Assembly (NCBI GenBank): GCA_022661535.1
Contig: JAKULF010000012.1
Coordinates: 248,001 to 312,000, forward strand
DNA from: Eutypa lata
Lineage: Eukaryota > Ascomycota > Sordariomycetes > Xylariales > Diatrypaceae
DNA: 64,000 nt
Direction of reading: 5' to 3'
The notes under the pieces were generated by a model. The model ran no database searches, was not told where the DNA came from, and was given only the letters and a program-made list of their open reading frames with translations. A program made the translations under genes and the position numbers. This document shows, piece by piece, positions 1-10,758 of this stretch (its first letter is position 1; each line of letters opens with the position of its first letter).

Positions 1-402
1 CCTCACGTACGTATACAGTTGATGTGCTGACCTGCATCGGTGCCCTACCACATGAAGTGCATGAATCCAATATTGTCGTAGCTGCATACCTTACCACTTG
101 AGTAGATAGTTGACCATTCTCGCATATTGGCCAATAATCTGCATGCATGAGGCTGTGTGTTTAGGGGGGTTGAGTAATTTCGACATCAAACCGCTCAAAG
201 CTCTACAAACTCCGAGAATGATACTATGGTACTTAGTCCTATAGTCGAATTTAAATAAAGAGTTCACCGTTACTTGTCATAACAGTCTGCGCTTTTCTGC
301 CACTCCAACGCTCGCTTTTAGACTTGTTACGTCCTCAGAAGATAAGATCCTACCACGTTTTCAAGACCCTCCAAATTCTCAGAAACCGACGGCTCTTTCA
401 AG
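1..402. other. Upstream region of the fasciclin gene
   Basis: No convincing coding signal. An AT-rich TATA-like stretch lies near 248-258, about 150 bp before the ATG at 403, followed by a pyrimidine-rich stretch near 290-320 as often seen at fungal transcription starts. Confidence 0.4.
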
Positions 403-1607
403 ATGTTACAACTCCAAGCTACAGTGTTACTTCTTATGAGCATCGCCGCCTTAGTGGCATCTCAGTCTCTCCCCAACCTTGTAGATGCTCTTGTGGCGTC
501 TGGAGCTTCTCAATTTGCAGATTTCATCCAGTCCGACCCGGAAGTTCTACAGTTGTACCTCTCCGAACAGGTCAAGACGGTCTTCGCCCCTTCGGACTCA
601 GGTCTGGGCAACGAAACACTGAAGGAACGAGATCTTTCTGCGTCAGCTCGACGGGAAGCTGCGTTCCAGTCTGCTAGGGGGACGACGAGCCTAGAAAGTG
701 CTAGTCGTTCACTACCTGGTGCGACTCTCGAGACTAACAACCAAGCTCCGCTGCTGGATGGCCGTGGCCAACGAGTAGTGATCGATACGAGGCCTCTCAA
801 CGTCACTTCACCTAGCAAGCGATGGATTTCTCATTCCACTTTACGACGCCAGGTCAATGAAACAGCCCCGTCACTGCTCAGGATCTCGTCTGGTCTGGGA
901 AAAACCACGAATGTCATTAAAGCAGACATCCCGTACGATGGAGGAATAATCCACATCACGGACAGGTAAGTCATGTGACGCTTCTTCATAAATAAAGAGG
1001 CTGCTGTCTGATATATGTCGTACGATAACAGCTACTTCACTATTCCGGAGTCCCTCTCATCTACATCCCAAGCAACGGGCCAGACGGCTTTCGCTGGCCT
1101 ATTGTCCCGCAGCAACTCAACGAGCACACTGGATGGCACCCACTCCGTCACGGTGTTCCTACCCTCCGACGCCGCATTCTCCGCCACCAACTCCACCATC
1201 CCCGCCTCGCAGCTGGTCTCTGACCACGTCGTCGCCGGCACCGTCAGCTACCTTCCCGACCTGAAAGATGGATCGGTCCTGACTACGCAGTGCGGCGAGA
1301 CCCTCGCTATCAGCATCCGTGGTGGCCGCTATTACGTCAACGGCGGGTTGATCACACAGGCGAACTTGGTTCTCGAGAACGGCGTTGCGCATGTTGTTAA
1401 CAAGGTAAGGAAGGTCTCGACAGTTCAAAGACATTCATGAAACTACCTATTTTTGTCACGTATCTCGAGCTAATGTGTTTTGCGATTTTCTAGGTCTTAA
1501 AACCTACACCAGCGTCACCACCTACGGGAGCTGCTTCGTCTAATTCGATGGGCTTCACTGGTTTGTTTGGTTTGGCCTGTGTCATTGCAATGATAGCTCT
1601 GGTTTGA
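403..1607 (+). CDS. Secreted GPI-anchored protein with two fasciclin (FAS1) domains
   Basis: Predicted cell-surface adhesion-type protein of 349 aa. Three exons are read as 403-965, 1032-1404 and 1494-1607; the donors are GTAAGT and GTAAGG, the acceptors ACAG and CTAG, and all phases agree. Residues 1-20 form a signal peptide. A first FAS1 domain spans about residues 22-190, with the typical TVFAPSD motif near 59-65 and GGIIHITD at its end. It is joined across intron 1 to a second FAS1 domain (about 200-315) with VTVFLPSDAAF and a closing GVAHVVN motif. The first domain carries a long Ser/Arg-rich insertion. The tail is Ser/Pro/Gly-rich and ends in a hydrophobic stretch with no charged residue after it, the usual GPI-attachment signal. 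Several NxS/T sites are visible. The family mediates cell-surface or cell-matrix adhesion in fungi; the ligand here is unknown. Confidence 0.9.
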
Positions 1608-3331
1608 GGTTTTCTTAATGGCTTGTGTATTTAAGCTGATGGAACAATGCAAGGGCCAGGCTTGTATTAATGTTTAATATTTCTTTTTTAAACTTCACCA
1701 CGTTGGCTAGATTGATGAAAAGGTTTTATGTTGCTTAGAGTACTATATGTACCTGGCTTAATAGGTGAAATCTTAGAAGAATCTCTTGGATACTGCATGA
1801 GAAAACCAAGTGAATAACCCCTTATAGTATCCGTTGTCGGTCCCAGGGTCATACAAACGAACCCAGTTTCTATGAGGATCGGTCTAATGCTGTAAATAGG
1901 ATGCGCTTAATCCAAGTCTTTAAGAACGAGGAATACGCATACAAGGTAGGATCCCGCTTATGACAAGTCCGTGACTTGAAATATCAGATCTCAATTTGAC
2001 TGAAACGAGAAGGTATAAGTTTTTCAGTATAATATCTGTGGTGTACTATGGATAATCCTGAGTGATTTCTTTTTTAATGATTGGCGCCTAAGGCCGTGTC
2101 TACATTCAACTACCGGAACTTACGGATAAGACCCTGTACCGTTCCTTCGTTCCCCTCAATAGCCATAAGGTACCATATTCTGAATGCCGTGGAGTTTTCC
2201 ACTCTAACAAATAGAAACATGATTTACGTCGTGATACCGCGGCTACGGTACCCATTTGCTACCTAATATGTCCACCTGTCTGTCTACGTAGTACTGGCTT
2301 TGCGTCTCAGCCTCCACCTTCTGCCGCTGTGTCTGCTTGCATATATTGCGGCGCAAGTTAACGGCAAGAAATAACTCCAAATCATTGGCGGTTTTGTATT
2401 GGGAGACAACGAGTGGGGTTCATGCTGCATGTTAGAAATCAATAATTCATGTAAGGTCTCGAGCTGAATGTATATATACTACCCCATTTGGAACCAATCT
2501 CCGCACTTTCAGCTTTCCCACGTCGATGTACGTGGTCTGTGTGAGGGCCCCTGCATGCCGAACAGGCCAGCCAATGACGACAATGCGCATTTGTGACGTT
2601 TCTCACTAACGCGGAGAGCTGGCTTGTTTTGAACACAGGGCAGACGACTAGGCATGTCCTCGAGGAGGAAAAGGCGTCTTATTACCCAACATCTGTGACA
2701 AGGCTAGCAGTTTTAGTATGTAGTGTACGTAAGTAATCTATGGAAGCGCTGGACCTCATGTCATGTTAGGTGCTGACAAATTAAACCTTATATGAGAGAA
2801 CCACGGCAATTATGTTGAATGAAAGTTACAGATCAAGAGATGAAGAAACAATATAAACCGTAGCGTGTGGGAAGAAACAATATGCCCCTTGGGATTACAT
2901 GCTGCGAATTACCTGCCTGGCCAATTATTTTATGTTATTTAGCAGCCTGTTGTCAGGTGAATGGGTGTCAAAGAATGATAGGTAGAAACAAAAAGGGGTC
3001 AGGGGTACTTAACAAGTTGGTGCCAAAACAATTAACACCTTTTCCCACTGCGTACATAATGCTTAGTTTAAAACAAGAAAATACTCATTATTAAGAGAAT
3101 TAAATTTTTTGAATAATGTTATTATTATAAAGTTGCATCTGGAATAATCGTTGATTATTCTTGATTAAGTACGAATTATTCAAATTCCCATTTCCTAGCA
3201 AGCAGACACTCCTATATATATTCTCTGGCGACCCTCAATTGGACCCGAGGTAATTGAGATGCGTTCACACCAATAAATAGACAGCTCTACTTGAAAAAAA
3301 CTCTTTCATCGTTGTACTTGAACGGTCGTCC
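1608..3331. other. Intergenic spacer without recognised genes
   Basis: About 1.7 kb between the fasciclin gene and a decayed gene. Only short, non-conserved open frames are seen. The part from about 3000 to 3200 is AT-rich. No tRNA, transposon end or long repeat was recognised. Confidence 0.5.
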
Positions 3332-4268
3332 TCATTGTTTCTTAGAGCTTGGAGCTTGAATACTCTCTATAACTTCAATTCGATGAGCTATTGCGGTGTT
3401 AGTTTCTTCTATCTGTTCTATGACCCACGTTTGCCATACTTTGCCGGACACCATATCTATAATGAAGTCACGGTTCGGGTCATCCAGCTGACCGCCAGGC
3501 CTTGACCCTCCACTAGAGAACTGCCCATTCACATCGTGCCGGTTGTTTCGGTGGTTGGAAGCTGGCCTGCCTCGAAGGTCCGGATGACAGTCTTGGGAAT
3601 GACTTCGGGCTCGAGCCCCTTCCTCCCGCCCCATACCGCATGACGCTGATAAGCAGCCAGTAAACTTGGTTATTCTTGATATCATACCATCGCTTGTCGG
3701 GCATGTATACCTGCGATTCGATGAAGACCGAAATGCTAAAGCAGCTGTAGTGGCTGAGAAACTGAGCCGATTGGATACCGTCCGCCAGACCAGCTTTCAT
3801 GCGAGTGAGGGTCTCTAACAGGGCCTCGGTCTTCTCTTTGTGCTTGATGCTGGTAATATACATTATATCCTTTGCCTGCTTCATAGATCCAGCCTTGAAT
3901 CGGCGTCAACTTCCCTGGCGAACCTGCGTAGGTCGATATCGTCGGATGTTGTAGGGTCGAAATTGCCAAGCTCCTGGTCCTTCGACTGTGTAGATATTCC
4001 GCTCTGTGTATAAGGGGTGATCTCTGGAGAGCCTGCGCTGGAGGGCTGTAATAACCAACACTATCCCTTTAATAAGACGCTTAGGGACGCTATGGATAGG
4101 TTGTAAGATTTGGGCTATGGTCTCGTCCTGGCCGTCTTGCCTTAGTACATCTACATCTATCTTAGTGATAGTTTCCCATTTGCTGACGGCGATGGACATT
4201 AAACGATTAGCCATGTCCTTAAGAGTTCCCTTGTCGAGGATAATCAACATCTTCTTTGTGTTTAGCAT
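3332..4268 (-). pseudogene. Decayed unidentified gene, reading frame broken at least twice
   Basis: Protein-like sequence runs on the minus strand but changes frame. An opening segment (from the ATG at 4268 to about 4080) reads as an alpha-helical stretch with KDMANRLMSIAVSKWETI. A second frame then carries DDIDLRRFAREVDADSRLDL (about 3890-3950). It meets a stop one base before a third frame beginning MKQAKDIMYITSIKHKEKTE, which continues to about 3740 as an amphipathic helical region with LADGIQSAQFLSHYS. A further frame covers about 3535-3335 (DFIIDMVSGKVWQTW). The middle junction is contiguous in meaning but off by one base, and there is no room for an intron there. Alternatively it is a live gene with introns I did not resolve. 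The family was not recognised; the helical make-up resembles the N-terminal regions of fungal STAND or HeLo-type proteins, but that is only an impression. Confidence 0.4.
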
Positions 4269-5530
4269 AACGATGGCAACATTAAGAATGTTGGCGCGTG
4301 GTCAGGTCCTGAAGGCAAGACAATTGGTTATGGGTAAGGAATGGCTGAGGATAGGGCTGAACGGTCGTGGCTTGAAAGCCTTTCTCGTATGTGTATGTGC
4401 GTATGAGTACTTAATGCGTGGCTAGAGAATTTTCATAAACAAAATTTGTCTGGTTTTCGAGGAATATGTAAATGAATTCCCCGTAACAACCAATGTATCA
4501 AACTTTATTGATCCCTATAAAGCCCACACATAGGTGATGTCTAGCTTCTGATGATTACTCTATTGTATAACGAAGTTGATAGGTGGCCTGTGTACCTATA
4601 AAATCATAGATATAAAACCTTTAGGTCATTCAAATCTAAGTCATCTTGTAACTAGAAGATTATCAACTTGTAATACAATTATTCCAATTCCACTAGATCC
4701 TACAGGTTTCGGATTGTGGGTTACGGTAGGGTTAATGGCATCGGTTATTCTCACCTTAGAAGGAGCAATCTTTTGAACCTGCTGTATATCTAGAGATGCC
4801 TTATGCCTTAATGACTTGGAAGAAACCCACAGTGTTACTTACAGGTAGAATAGTCCTTATAACTCTTTTTAGCTCATACATATAACCATCCATATATACC
4901 TAGATGCATGTAGGCACGGCTGCCATGCAGGTGCCTATGCTCGTTCCTCTTCGTCAACTACTTTAATGTGTACCTAGGGAGGTAAATATCCTTCGAGCAG
5001 TGGCCAAGCTATGTCCATTTATTAATGATGTATTCATACTTTAACTTCTCGTATGGATGCTCAATACAAGTGTAGGCAAATAGGGTTGGCAAAAAGGGAG
5101 TTACCTACTTTCCTTACTTGCTAGGAGCAAATCTGACGTACACGAAATATTAGCTACCGACATTATGTATGTAGGAACATATACATGTATGCAAATCTAC
5201 ATACATTAGGTACATTGTACTGACGCCTCTTTTTATCATACATGCAGATAGTAAGAAATGCAGAGATGTCCAGTGGTGCACAATCAGTGGAAGAAATTAA
5301 GTACACCACTCATAACCACTTACACTTCCAGAAAACCCAACACCTTTCAATTCCGGATTTCTGACTTCAGAAACACCAACACCAAAAGAAACAGCACGAT
5401 CCCGCCTTGTGCTTGGGCCCCTTAAATGAGGGCACAATTAATGCCTGCGTTTTTTGTGGAAAGCTGCATCTTTGTGAGGATTGTATCTACTATACTTTCC
5501 CCCGTTTTATGCAGTATGCATGGTACATGA
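4269..5530. other. AT-rich spacer
   Basis: No supported gene. The stretch 4450-4780 is AT-rich and contains a 66-codon open frame with a hydrophobic end that looks superficially organellar; no mitochondrial gene was recognised. Direct repeats of short motifs such as ACATAC and TACCTA occur around 5160-5230. Confidence 0.4.
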
Positions 5531-6274
5531 GACAAGGCCGGCCGCCGGCGAGGACCCGGATCTTCTCTGAGCGACTTCCCTGTCTCTCAGTTGCCTCCAG
5601 GCCAGCAAGCTCTTATAGTGGCACCCGTTCAAAGGGCAAATTTCGCTAGAGCCATAGGCTTCGAGAGCATGAAGTTGGCTAGATTGAGAACTGTCCCCTT
5701 TTTCTGGAAGGGCTACCAGTATCCCCAGGAGGAAGCTCCCCATGTGGAAGCCCTAAAGGCCATCCAACGTTTTCATCAGGGAGCCGAAAAGGGTACTATC
5801 ATTAGATTCGACAATGGTGCCCGCATGGGATTCGGACCGGGGCGAAGCGTAGACTTGAGACAAGGTCAACAACCAATTGACCCTCGGACGTATAAGAATA
5901 GACGCCTCTTATACATAGAAGAGCAGGAGGCTCATAGAGGCTTAACTGCTACTCAGGTCCAGTCCACTATTACGAGGCCAGCCCTGTTAGGCTTGGTCAC
6001 CGCCCAGCAAGAAGCTACCCCAACCCCTGCTAATACTGAGCTGGCGGCCCATGGAGGCTTGTCTGTCACCCAGACCCAACACACCACTCCGCGCCCAGCC
6101 ATCGGAGGCTTAGAACCCCAAGATTCAGTCACCACCCAGTCGGCAGCCATTCGAGGCTCATCTAGCACCGAGCCGGAGGTCCTCGCAGACCAAAATCGTA
6201 ACCTCGAGGAAAAACTGGTTGCGAAATCGTGGGAGGAACTCGAAAAGTTTAAGATGATGACTCTACGTCATTGA
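5531..6274 (+). CDS. Unrecognised protein with imperfect internal repeats; 5' end uncertain
   Basis: The frame is open from 5531 to the TGA at 6272-6274. The first in-frame ATG is at 5669, giving 201 aa. The sequence before it (RRRGPGSSLSDFPVSQLPPG and onward) looks equally protein-like, so a 5' exon has probably been missed; a ctctcag acceptor-like site ends at 5590. Residues after the ATG include KLARLRTVPFFWKGYQYPQE and an RFHQGAEKGTIIRFDNGARM segment. The second half holds imperfect repeats built around GLTATQVQSTITRPALLGL and GLSVTQTQHTTPRPAIGGL, with a third degenerate copy, then a charged C-terminal helix. There is no signal peptide in the visible part and no domain was recognised. It could be a low-complexity regulatory protein or an exon of a larger gene. 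Confidence 0.45.
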   Translation, partial: DKAGRRRGPGSSLSDFPVSQLPPGQQALIVAPVQRANFARAIGFESMKLARLRTVPFFWKGYQYPQEEAPHVEALKAIQRFHQGAEKGTIIRFDNGARMGFGPGRSVDLRQGQQPIDPRTYKNRRLLYIEEQEAHRGLTATQVQSTITRPALLGLVTAQQEATPTPANTELAAHGGLSVTQTQHTTPRPAIGGLEPQDSVTTQSAAIRGSSSTEPEVLADQNRNLEEKLVAKSWEELEKFKMMTLRH

Positions 6275-6922
6275 GTTTATTGGAAGGGAGGCGTTAAGCT
6301 GAATGATGTAGTCTTGTAATTTTCAATTGCAGGAGACCCTTTGAGTGCAAAATAACGTGCGGTTGTTAATATAGTTTCTTTTTTCTGCTGCTGTGGGAGG
6401 CCTCGAAGGCTAGGGTTACCTTATTGCTGGCGTTATGTCATGGCGGCCATCTCCCAGCTAACGGCTACGGAATCGATATTGTAGAGTTTGCTATGACTGA
6501 ATCTTAATGTATGGTTATAAAGTGTTTAATATCTGTGATTCATTCCTTGGTGGATGTTTAAACCTAATTTTGTATAATTAAGTAAAAAGATCGACATAAA
6601 ATCGTCTAATAAAAGCAATTCGTAGCTGGTATCTTTGCTGTAAAAGAAAAGGCATTACAATAACCCTCGTAAAAGCTCGGGCATATGCTTTTGGTTAAAG
6701 ATACACCTTTAAACAACCATGTGAATCTCAGGGGTTGCTTTTATTGATAACATTCATACGCAAGTATTGATTATTTATATCATTCATCCTCTCCATGGAA
6801 TCACTTTTTCAGGTTTTTATTTATTAGTTAATATTAAGGCTGTCTTTAAAACAATTATACTTGTTTAAGCCTGATCCAAGGACCCCGATCTAACCCATAG
6901 TAAGTCCGAATGATGGAGACGT
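6275..6922. other. Spacer, 3' side of both neighbours
   Basis: The region lies between convergent genes. It is AT-rich with stop codons in all frames, and nothing else was recognised. Confidence 0.4.
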
Positions 6923-8252
6923 CTACTTAAACGCATGCGTACACACCCACGCATCGGCCCACATGCCCGTGCAGTCAGACCCAACGCTGGTGTTCCACGC
7001 TATGAACTGCGCGGTGGTGATACCGGCCGACTTCGCGATAGCTTCGCACGTGTCTCCCTTCACTACCTTGTGGAACTTATCGCAGTTCGGCGTCATGCTA
7101 GGCTGTGTGGGCGTGGGTGTCGCGATGCCGTTGCTCGTGGTGGTGGTGGTGGTGGGCGTCGTGCCCCCGATAACGCCCACGCACACATGGACCTTCGCCC
7201 ACAGCGATGTGCAGTCGGTCCCCGCGTCGTTCCACCGGATCAAGTCGGCGATACTGATACCGTTCCGTGTCGCGATCGCGGAACAGCTGTCGCCCGAGTT
7301 GACGAAGTCGAATTTATTGCAGTTCGATACCATGCCTGGCTGCGTCGGCGTCGGCGTGGCGACCCCATTTCCGGTCGTGACCGTGCTCGTGCTTAGGGTC
7401 GTCCCGGTGCCAATGACGCCCACGCACACATAGACCTGCGCCCAGAGGGAGGTGCAATCCGCTCCGGCATTATTCCAGGCGATTAAGTTGGCAATGGTAA
7501 TGCCATTGCGGGTGGCGATGGCGGAGCAGCTGTCGCCGGTATTGACGAAATCAAATTTGTTGCAATTATTCACCATGCCTGGCTGCGTAGGAGTAGGGGT
7601 GGCAATGCCGTTGCCCGTCGTCGTCGCGGGAGGACTTGTGGTTGTGGAAGTGCCAGAACCGGTCACGCCGACGCAGACGTACACTTGTCCCCAGAGTGCC
7701 GTGCAGTCCGCTCCCGCATTGTTCCACTCGGCGAGCTGGGCCACGGCAATGCCATTGCGGGCCGCGACGGCGCTACAGCTGTCACCGGTTTCGACAAAGT
7801 CGAACTTGTTACAGTTGTTGACCATGCCCGGCTGAGTAGGCGTCGGGGTGACGACGCCATTGCCGGTCGTTGTGGTAGGCGGCGCACTACTCGTAGTACT
7901 GCTGGTAGTTACCGGCGGGATGCCATAGTTCCTCTCCACGCAGTAAGACTGGCCGTCCTTGAGAGTGCATGCCGTGCCAACTGACGGGTTCTAGGATTGT
8001 TTGTTAGTGGCACCGTAGGACTTGGTTCGAGGGACTGTAGGTATTACACACATAGACGAGCTCAAAGTCGCTGACGCTGATATAGCTGGCACTTGCAATG
8101 GCTGCGCACGTATCGGTACTCTTCGCCACGATCCACCACGAGCAGTCTGAGACGGTGTTGGGGTCAGCTGTTGTGGGAGGGTCGACCAGATAGGCCGATG
8201 CCAGCATGCAAAAGAGGGCTAGCTGGACAAGAAAGTGACTAGAAGCCTTCAT
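6923..8252 (-). CDS. Secreted LysM-repeat protein (five LysM modules), effector type
   Basis: Secreted chitin-binding protein of 422 aa. Two exons are read on the minus strand: 8252-8052 and 7990-6923. The donor is GTGTGT and the acceptor CCTAG, in phase 0. Residues 1-20 are a signal peptide. The first LysM (about 37-84) is split by the intron, and its usual WNP becomes YNP. Four further modules follow at about 127-174, 210-256, 291-337 and 370-418, each with GDSC or GDTC, a WN pair and a VYVCVG-type end. Modules 2-4 are nearly identical, and all are joined by Thr-rich linkers with a repeated TPTPTQPGM block. There is no catalytic domain. In fungi such LysM-only proteins bind chitin oligomers and can shield hyphal walls or sequester fragments from host receptors; that role is inferred here. 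It heads a block containing a second LysM gene and a chitinase. Confidence 0.9.
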
Positions 8253-9119
8253 TTTGAGAGGGAACGTGATGGCAATAAGAGGGTGCTTAGGGGTTGCTCT
8301 ACTGGAGTGAACACTGTAATCATGAAATCTCGAGATGGTCAAGCAGAGATCTTGTCTACCTATATTTATACTCTTTTAAGGTTTTGCAACATCATGTCAC
8401 CACCGAGGTAAATGGCTCTTCTACATAGAGTCATAGACAAATAGGCAACGCAAGGCACCTACGGACACAGGGACAGTGGCAGCCAAGTTCTGGACCTTTC
8501 CTATACGAGGGGATCATTAGTCTCCTATCACAATGGAACTTAGGACGGGACTGCGAAATTACCGAAAAGATTTTCCTATGCCCATCTGTTGGTTGCAAAA
8601 TATTGTATCTGCTAGAGGATAATACGGGATACCTATTGAACTTGTCCATAATCTGATGGGCCGATTCACAAACCTCATGATCTAACTTAGCAAATGGGGA
8701 GACGACCGAAGGATCGTCAACCTAGCTGCGTTCAAGTCCAGAACAACCGTATAGTATCCCAACCCGGCGATGTACCGGCTGCACAAAAGCTGGTAATTGA
8801 AGGTGTATCTACCCATCCCTGCTAGGCGGTGTCAGACGACACCGGCGTTGGTGTTGTTGGTGACTAGTCTTACGCTGAATTGTATCTTACGGAACGTGTT
8901 GGAACCCCCTCGGTCAGCACAAGGGTTGCAAATTAATTTCCAACTACTGTCAGCCCCCCCCTCCCCCTTTTCTTAGTCTTCGAGGTTTGGTCCCATCAAT
9001 GCCTAATATTTGTATTATGCAAGATCTCTTTAGCCATCAGCGTTCGCAAATACTTCGCCTGCAAGATTATCTTCACCGATCTTTTTTGATTTTCTGTTCC
9101 TAAGACGAATACCAGCGTC
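8253..9119. other. Divergent intergenic region between the LysM gene and a secreted-protein gene
   Basis: 867 bp between the start codons of two secreted-protein genes transcribed away from each other. No coding signal. A TATA-like tatatttata lies near 8360-8370, about 110 bp before the LysM start. A C-rich run near 8955-8970 and a pyrimidine-rich stretch near 9070-9100 precede the ATG at 9120. Confidence 0.45.
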
Positions 9120-10184
9120 ATGCTATTCAAATCCTTCGTCTATTCTACCACTCTCTTTTCCGCCGCTCTGGGAGATGCCATCCAGTTTCGGGTCAGCTCT
9201 CGTAACAGAGCCCGAGCGCTCGAGCCTCTACCCGTAATGCCGTCACCTAGTCTTCAGTCCGGCGCCATAATAGACAAATCCTCACCTGCCCATCCCAAAC
9301 GCTCAACTGTCAATGTGACGGACATTCGCGACCTTCACAAACACAAGCTGGTGCGGCGAGTCGATGAATGTATACCCACCCCGGAGGAGCAGGAATGCCG
9401 CCGCCCGCCGCTCTTCCCGATGCCGTCCTGCTTCTGGTGCCCGGATCCCGCCGATCTGGCCGGTGACTCTGTTGCCCTCCTATCCCAGTTTACTACCGAG
9501 GAATTTAGGGCTCGCACGCGCGCCACGCCTGCCGATCTCGTAGATACGTGCATGTTCTATAGCAAGACGGCCTTTCAGCCGCCAAAAGCGCTCTCCCGCG
9601 TGGCCACCCAGCTGGCGTGCCAGTACGGGAAATACTCCATCTGGAACCTATGGCCCAATAAAGCGAACGAGCAGGAAAACAGCGCGCTGCTAGACTACTA
9701 TAGCATCTTTGAGCCCAAAAATCGACTCTACCCGATCTCGCAGATGGGCGTAATTGAAGGCAGCGGCAATCCAGGAAAGCAATGGCACATCATCTACTTC
9801 GAGCATATGTCTGAGGCCATGGCACAGATGTGCACGGGACAAATCTACGTGCTCTCCCAGACACCGCAAGATCTGGCGCAATACGGTGTACCCCCGCTAC
9901 AACCCAATATTTGGAATGACAAGGAGTTGGCGGCCTTGCGACGCCACCTACAGGAATTGGGTGACAGCCTCATTGCTATCGACTCTACCAGGCTTCCTGA
10001 CGTGGTGGCGTGGAGGATAAACTGGCGCACTCTGGATGTAGAAGGGAGTGCGACATTCCCTACGGAGACCTGGGAGCCGTTTAACCTGACTCTAGAGTAC
10101 GGCCCCTGGACTCAGAGGAGAGCTGATTTATGTGGCAACTCGGGCGTCGACTCGGAGCCAGATGGGTACGACTTTTTCGGTTAA
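9120..10184 (+). CDS. Secreted protein of unknown function with dibasic propeptide sites
   Basis: Single-exon gene of 354 aa starting at the ATG at 9120. Residues 1-20 form a signal peptide ending in ALGDA. The next 60 residues are low in structure and contain KR (60-61) and RR (79-80), both good Kex2-type cleavage sites; cleavage after RR80 would release a domain starting VDECIPTP. The remaining ~274 residues look globular and carry conserved-looking Trp, Cys and aromatic motifs: CFWCPDPADLAG, CMFYSKTAF, ACQYGKYSIWNLWPN, EHMSEAMAQMCTGQIYVLSQ and PNIWNDKELAALRR. I recognise the pattern as a fungal secreted family but cannot attach a function. It lies between two LysM genes next to a large chitinase, which suggests a role in the same extracellular process. 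Confidence 0.85.
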   Translation: MLFKSFVYSTTLFSAALGDAIQFRVSSRNRARALEPLPVMPSPSLQSGAIIDKSSPAHPKRSTVNVTDIRDLHKHKLVRRVDECIPTPEEQECRRPPLFPMPSCFWCPDPADLAGDSVALLSQFTTEEFRARTRATPADLVDTCMFYSKTAFQPPKALSRVATQLACQYGKYSIWNLWPNKANEQENSALLDYYSIFEPKNRLYPISQMGVIEGSGNPGKQWHIIYFEHMSEAMAQMCTGQIYVLSQTPQDLAQYGVPPLQPNIWNDKELAALRRHLQELGDSLIAIDSTRLPDVVAWRINWRTLDVEGSATFPTETWEPFNLTLEYGPWTQRRADLCGNSGVDSEPDGYDFFG

Positions 10185-10758
10185 TGCAAGGCTGGCGAGA
10201 GAGGCCCTTACTATTACAATAGGGATACCCCCAGCTTGAGGTCCTCAATAAAGAAGGCCTAGAAGTGGCTAATTCCAACTGACGTTAGCTTGTGACCTAT
10301 GACCATGTTTGAATATGCCAAAAAGTATCTTGCAGAAATGTTCAAAAGTTACACGATAGCTTGGCGATGATCCACATCCGCTCATACTTTCAGATTCAGG
10401 GGTGGTAACATGACCTTTTTTTCTTTACGGTGAGAAGTACGTGCTGTAGGGTAGAGCCATAGGGGAAGCTTGAGACCCCAGACCACTTTTGCCCTGTTCA
10501 TACTGAGGTTCGGATAGCTTTCCCCAAATGGACTTAAATGGGAGCATTTGGCCTCGCCCGATGCTTATCTGCACGCATATCGGGCTAACCCTGGCACCAA
10601 CAGCATGTCTTTACGAATTCCGCCTAATCACCCAACTTTAAAAGCCAATACTTAGTATTTGCTGATACTCCAAACCTCACGCAAGCATTTTCTGTTATTA
10701 CCATTTCTATTCTCATAGATATTTCTAAGTAGTATTTTCCCGGCTTGAGACTAGCATC
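10185..10758. other. Spacer between two same-strand genes
   Basis: 574 bp without coding signal. It serves as the 3' region of the secreted-protein gene and the promoter of the ankyrin gene. Confidence 0.4.

Noticed and set aside
4576..4776. Possible mitochondrial DNA insertion (hydrophobic 66-codon frame in AT-rich sequence)
   Set aside because: No known mitochondrial protein, tRNA or rRNA motif could be recognised; simple AT richness explains the hydrophobic codons.
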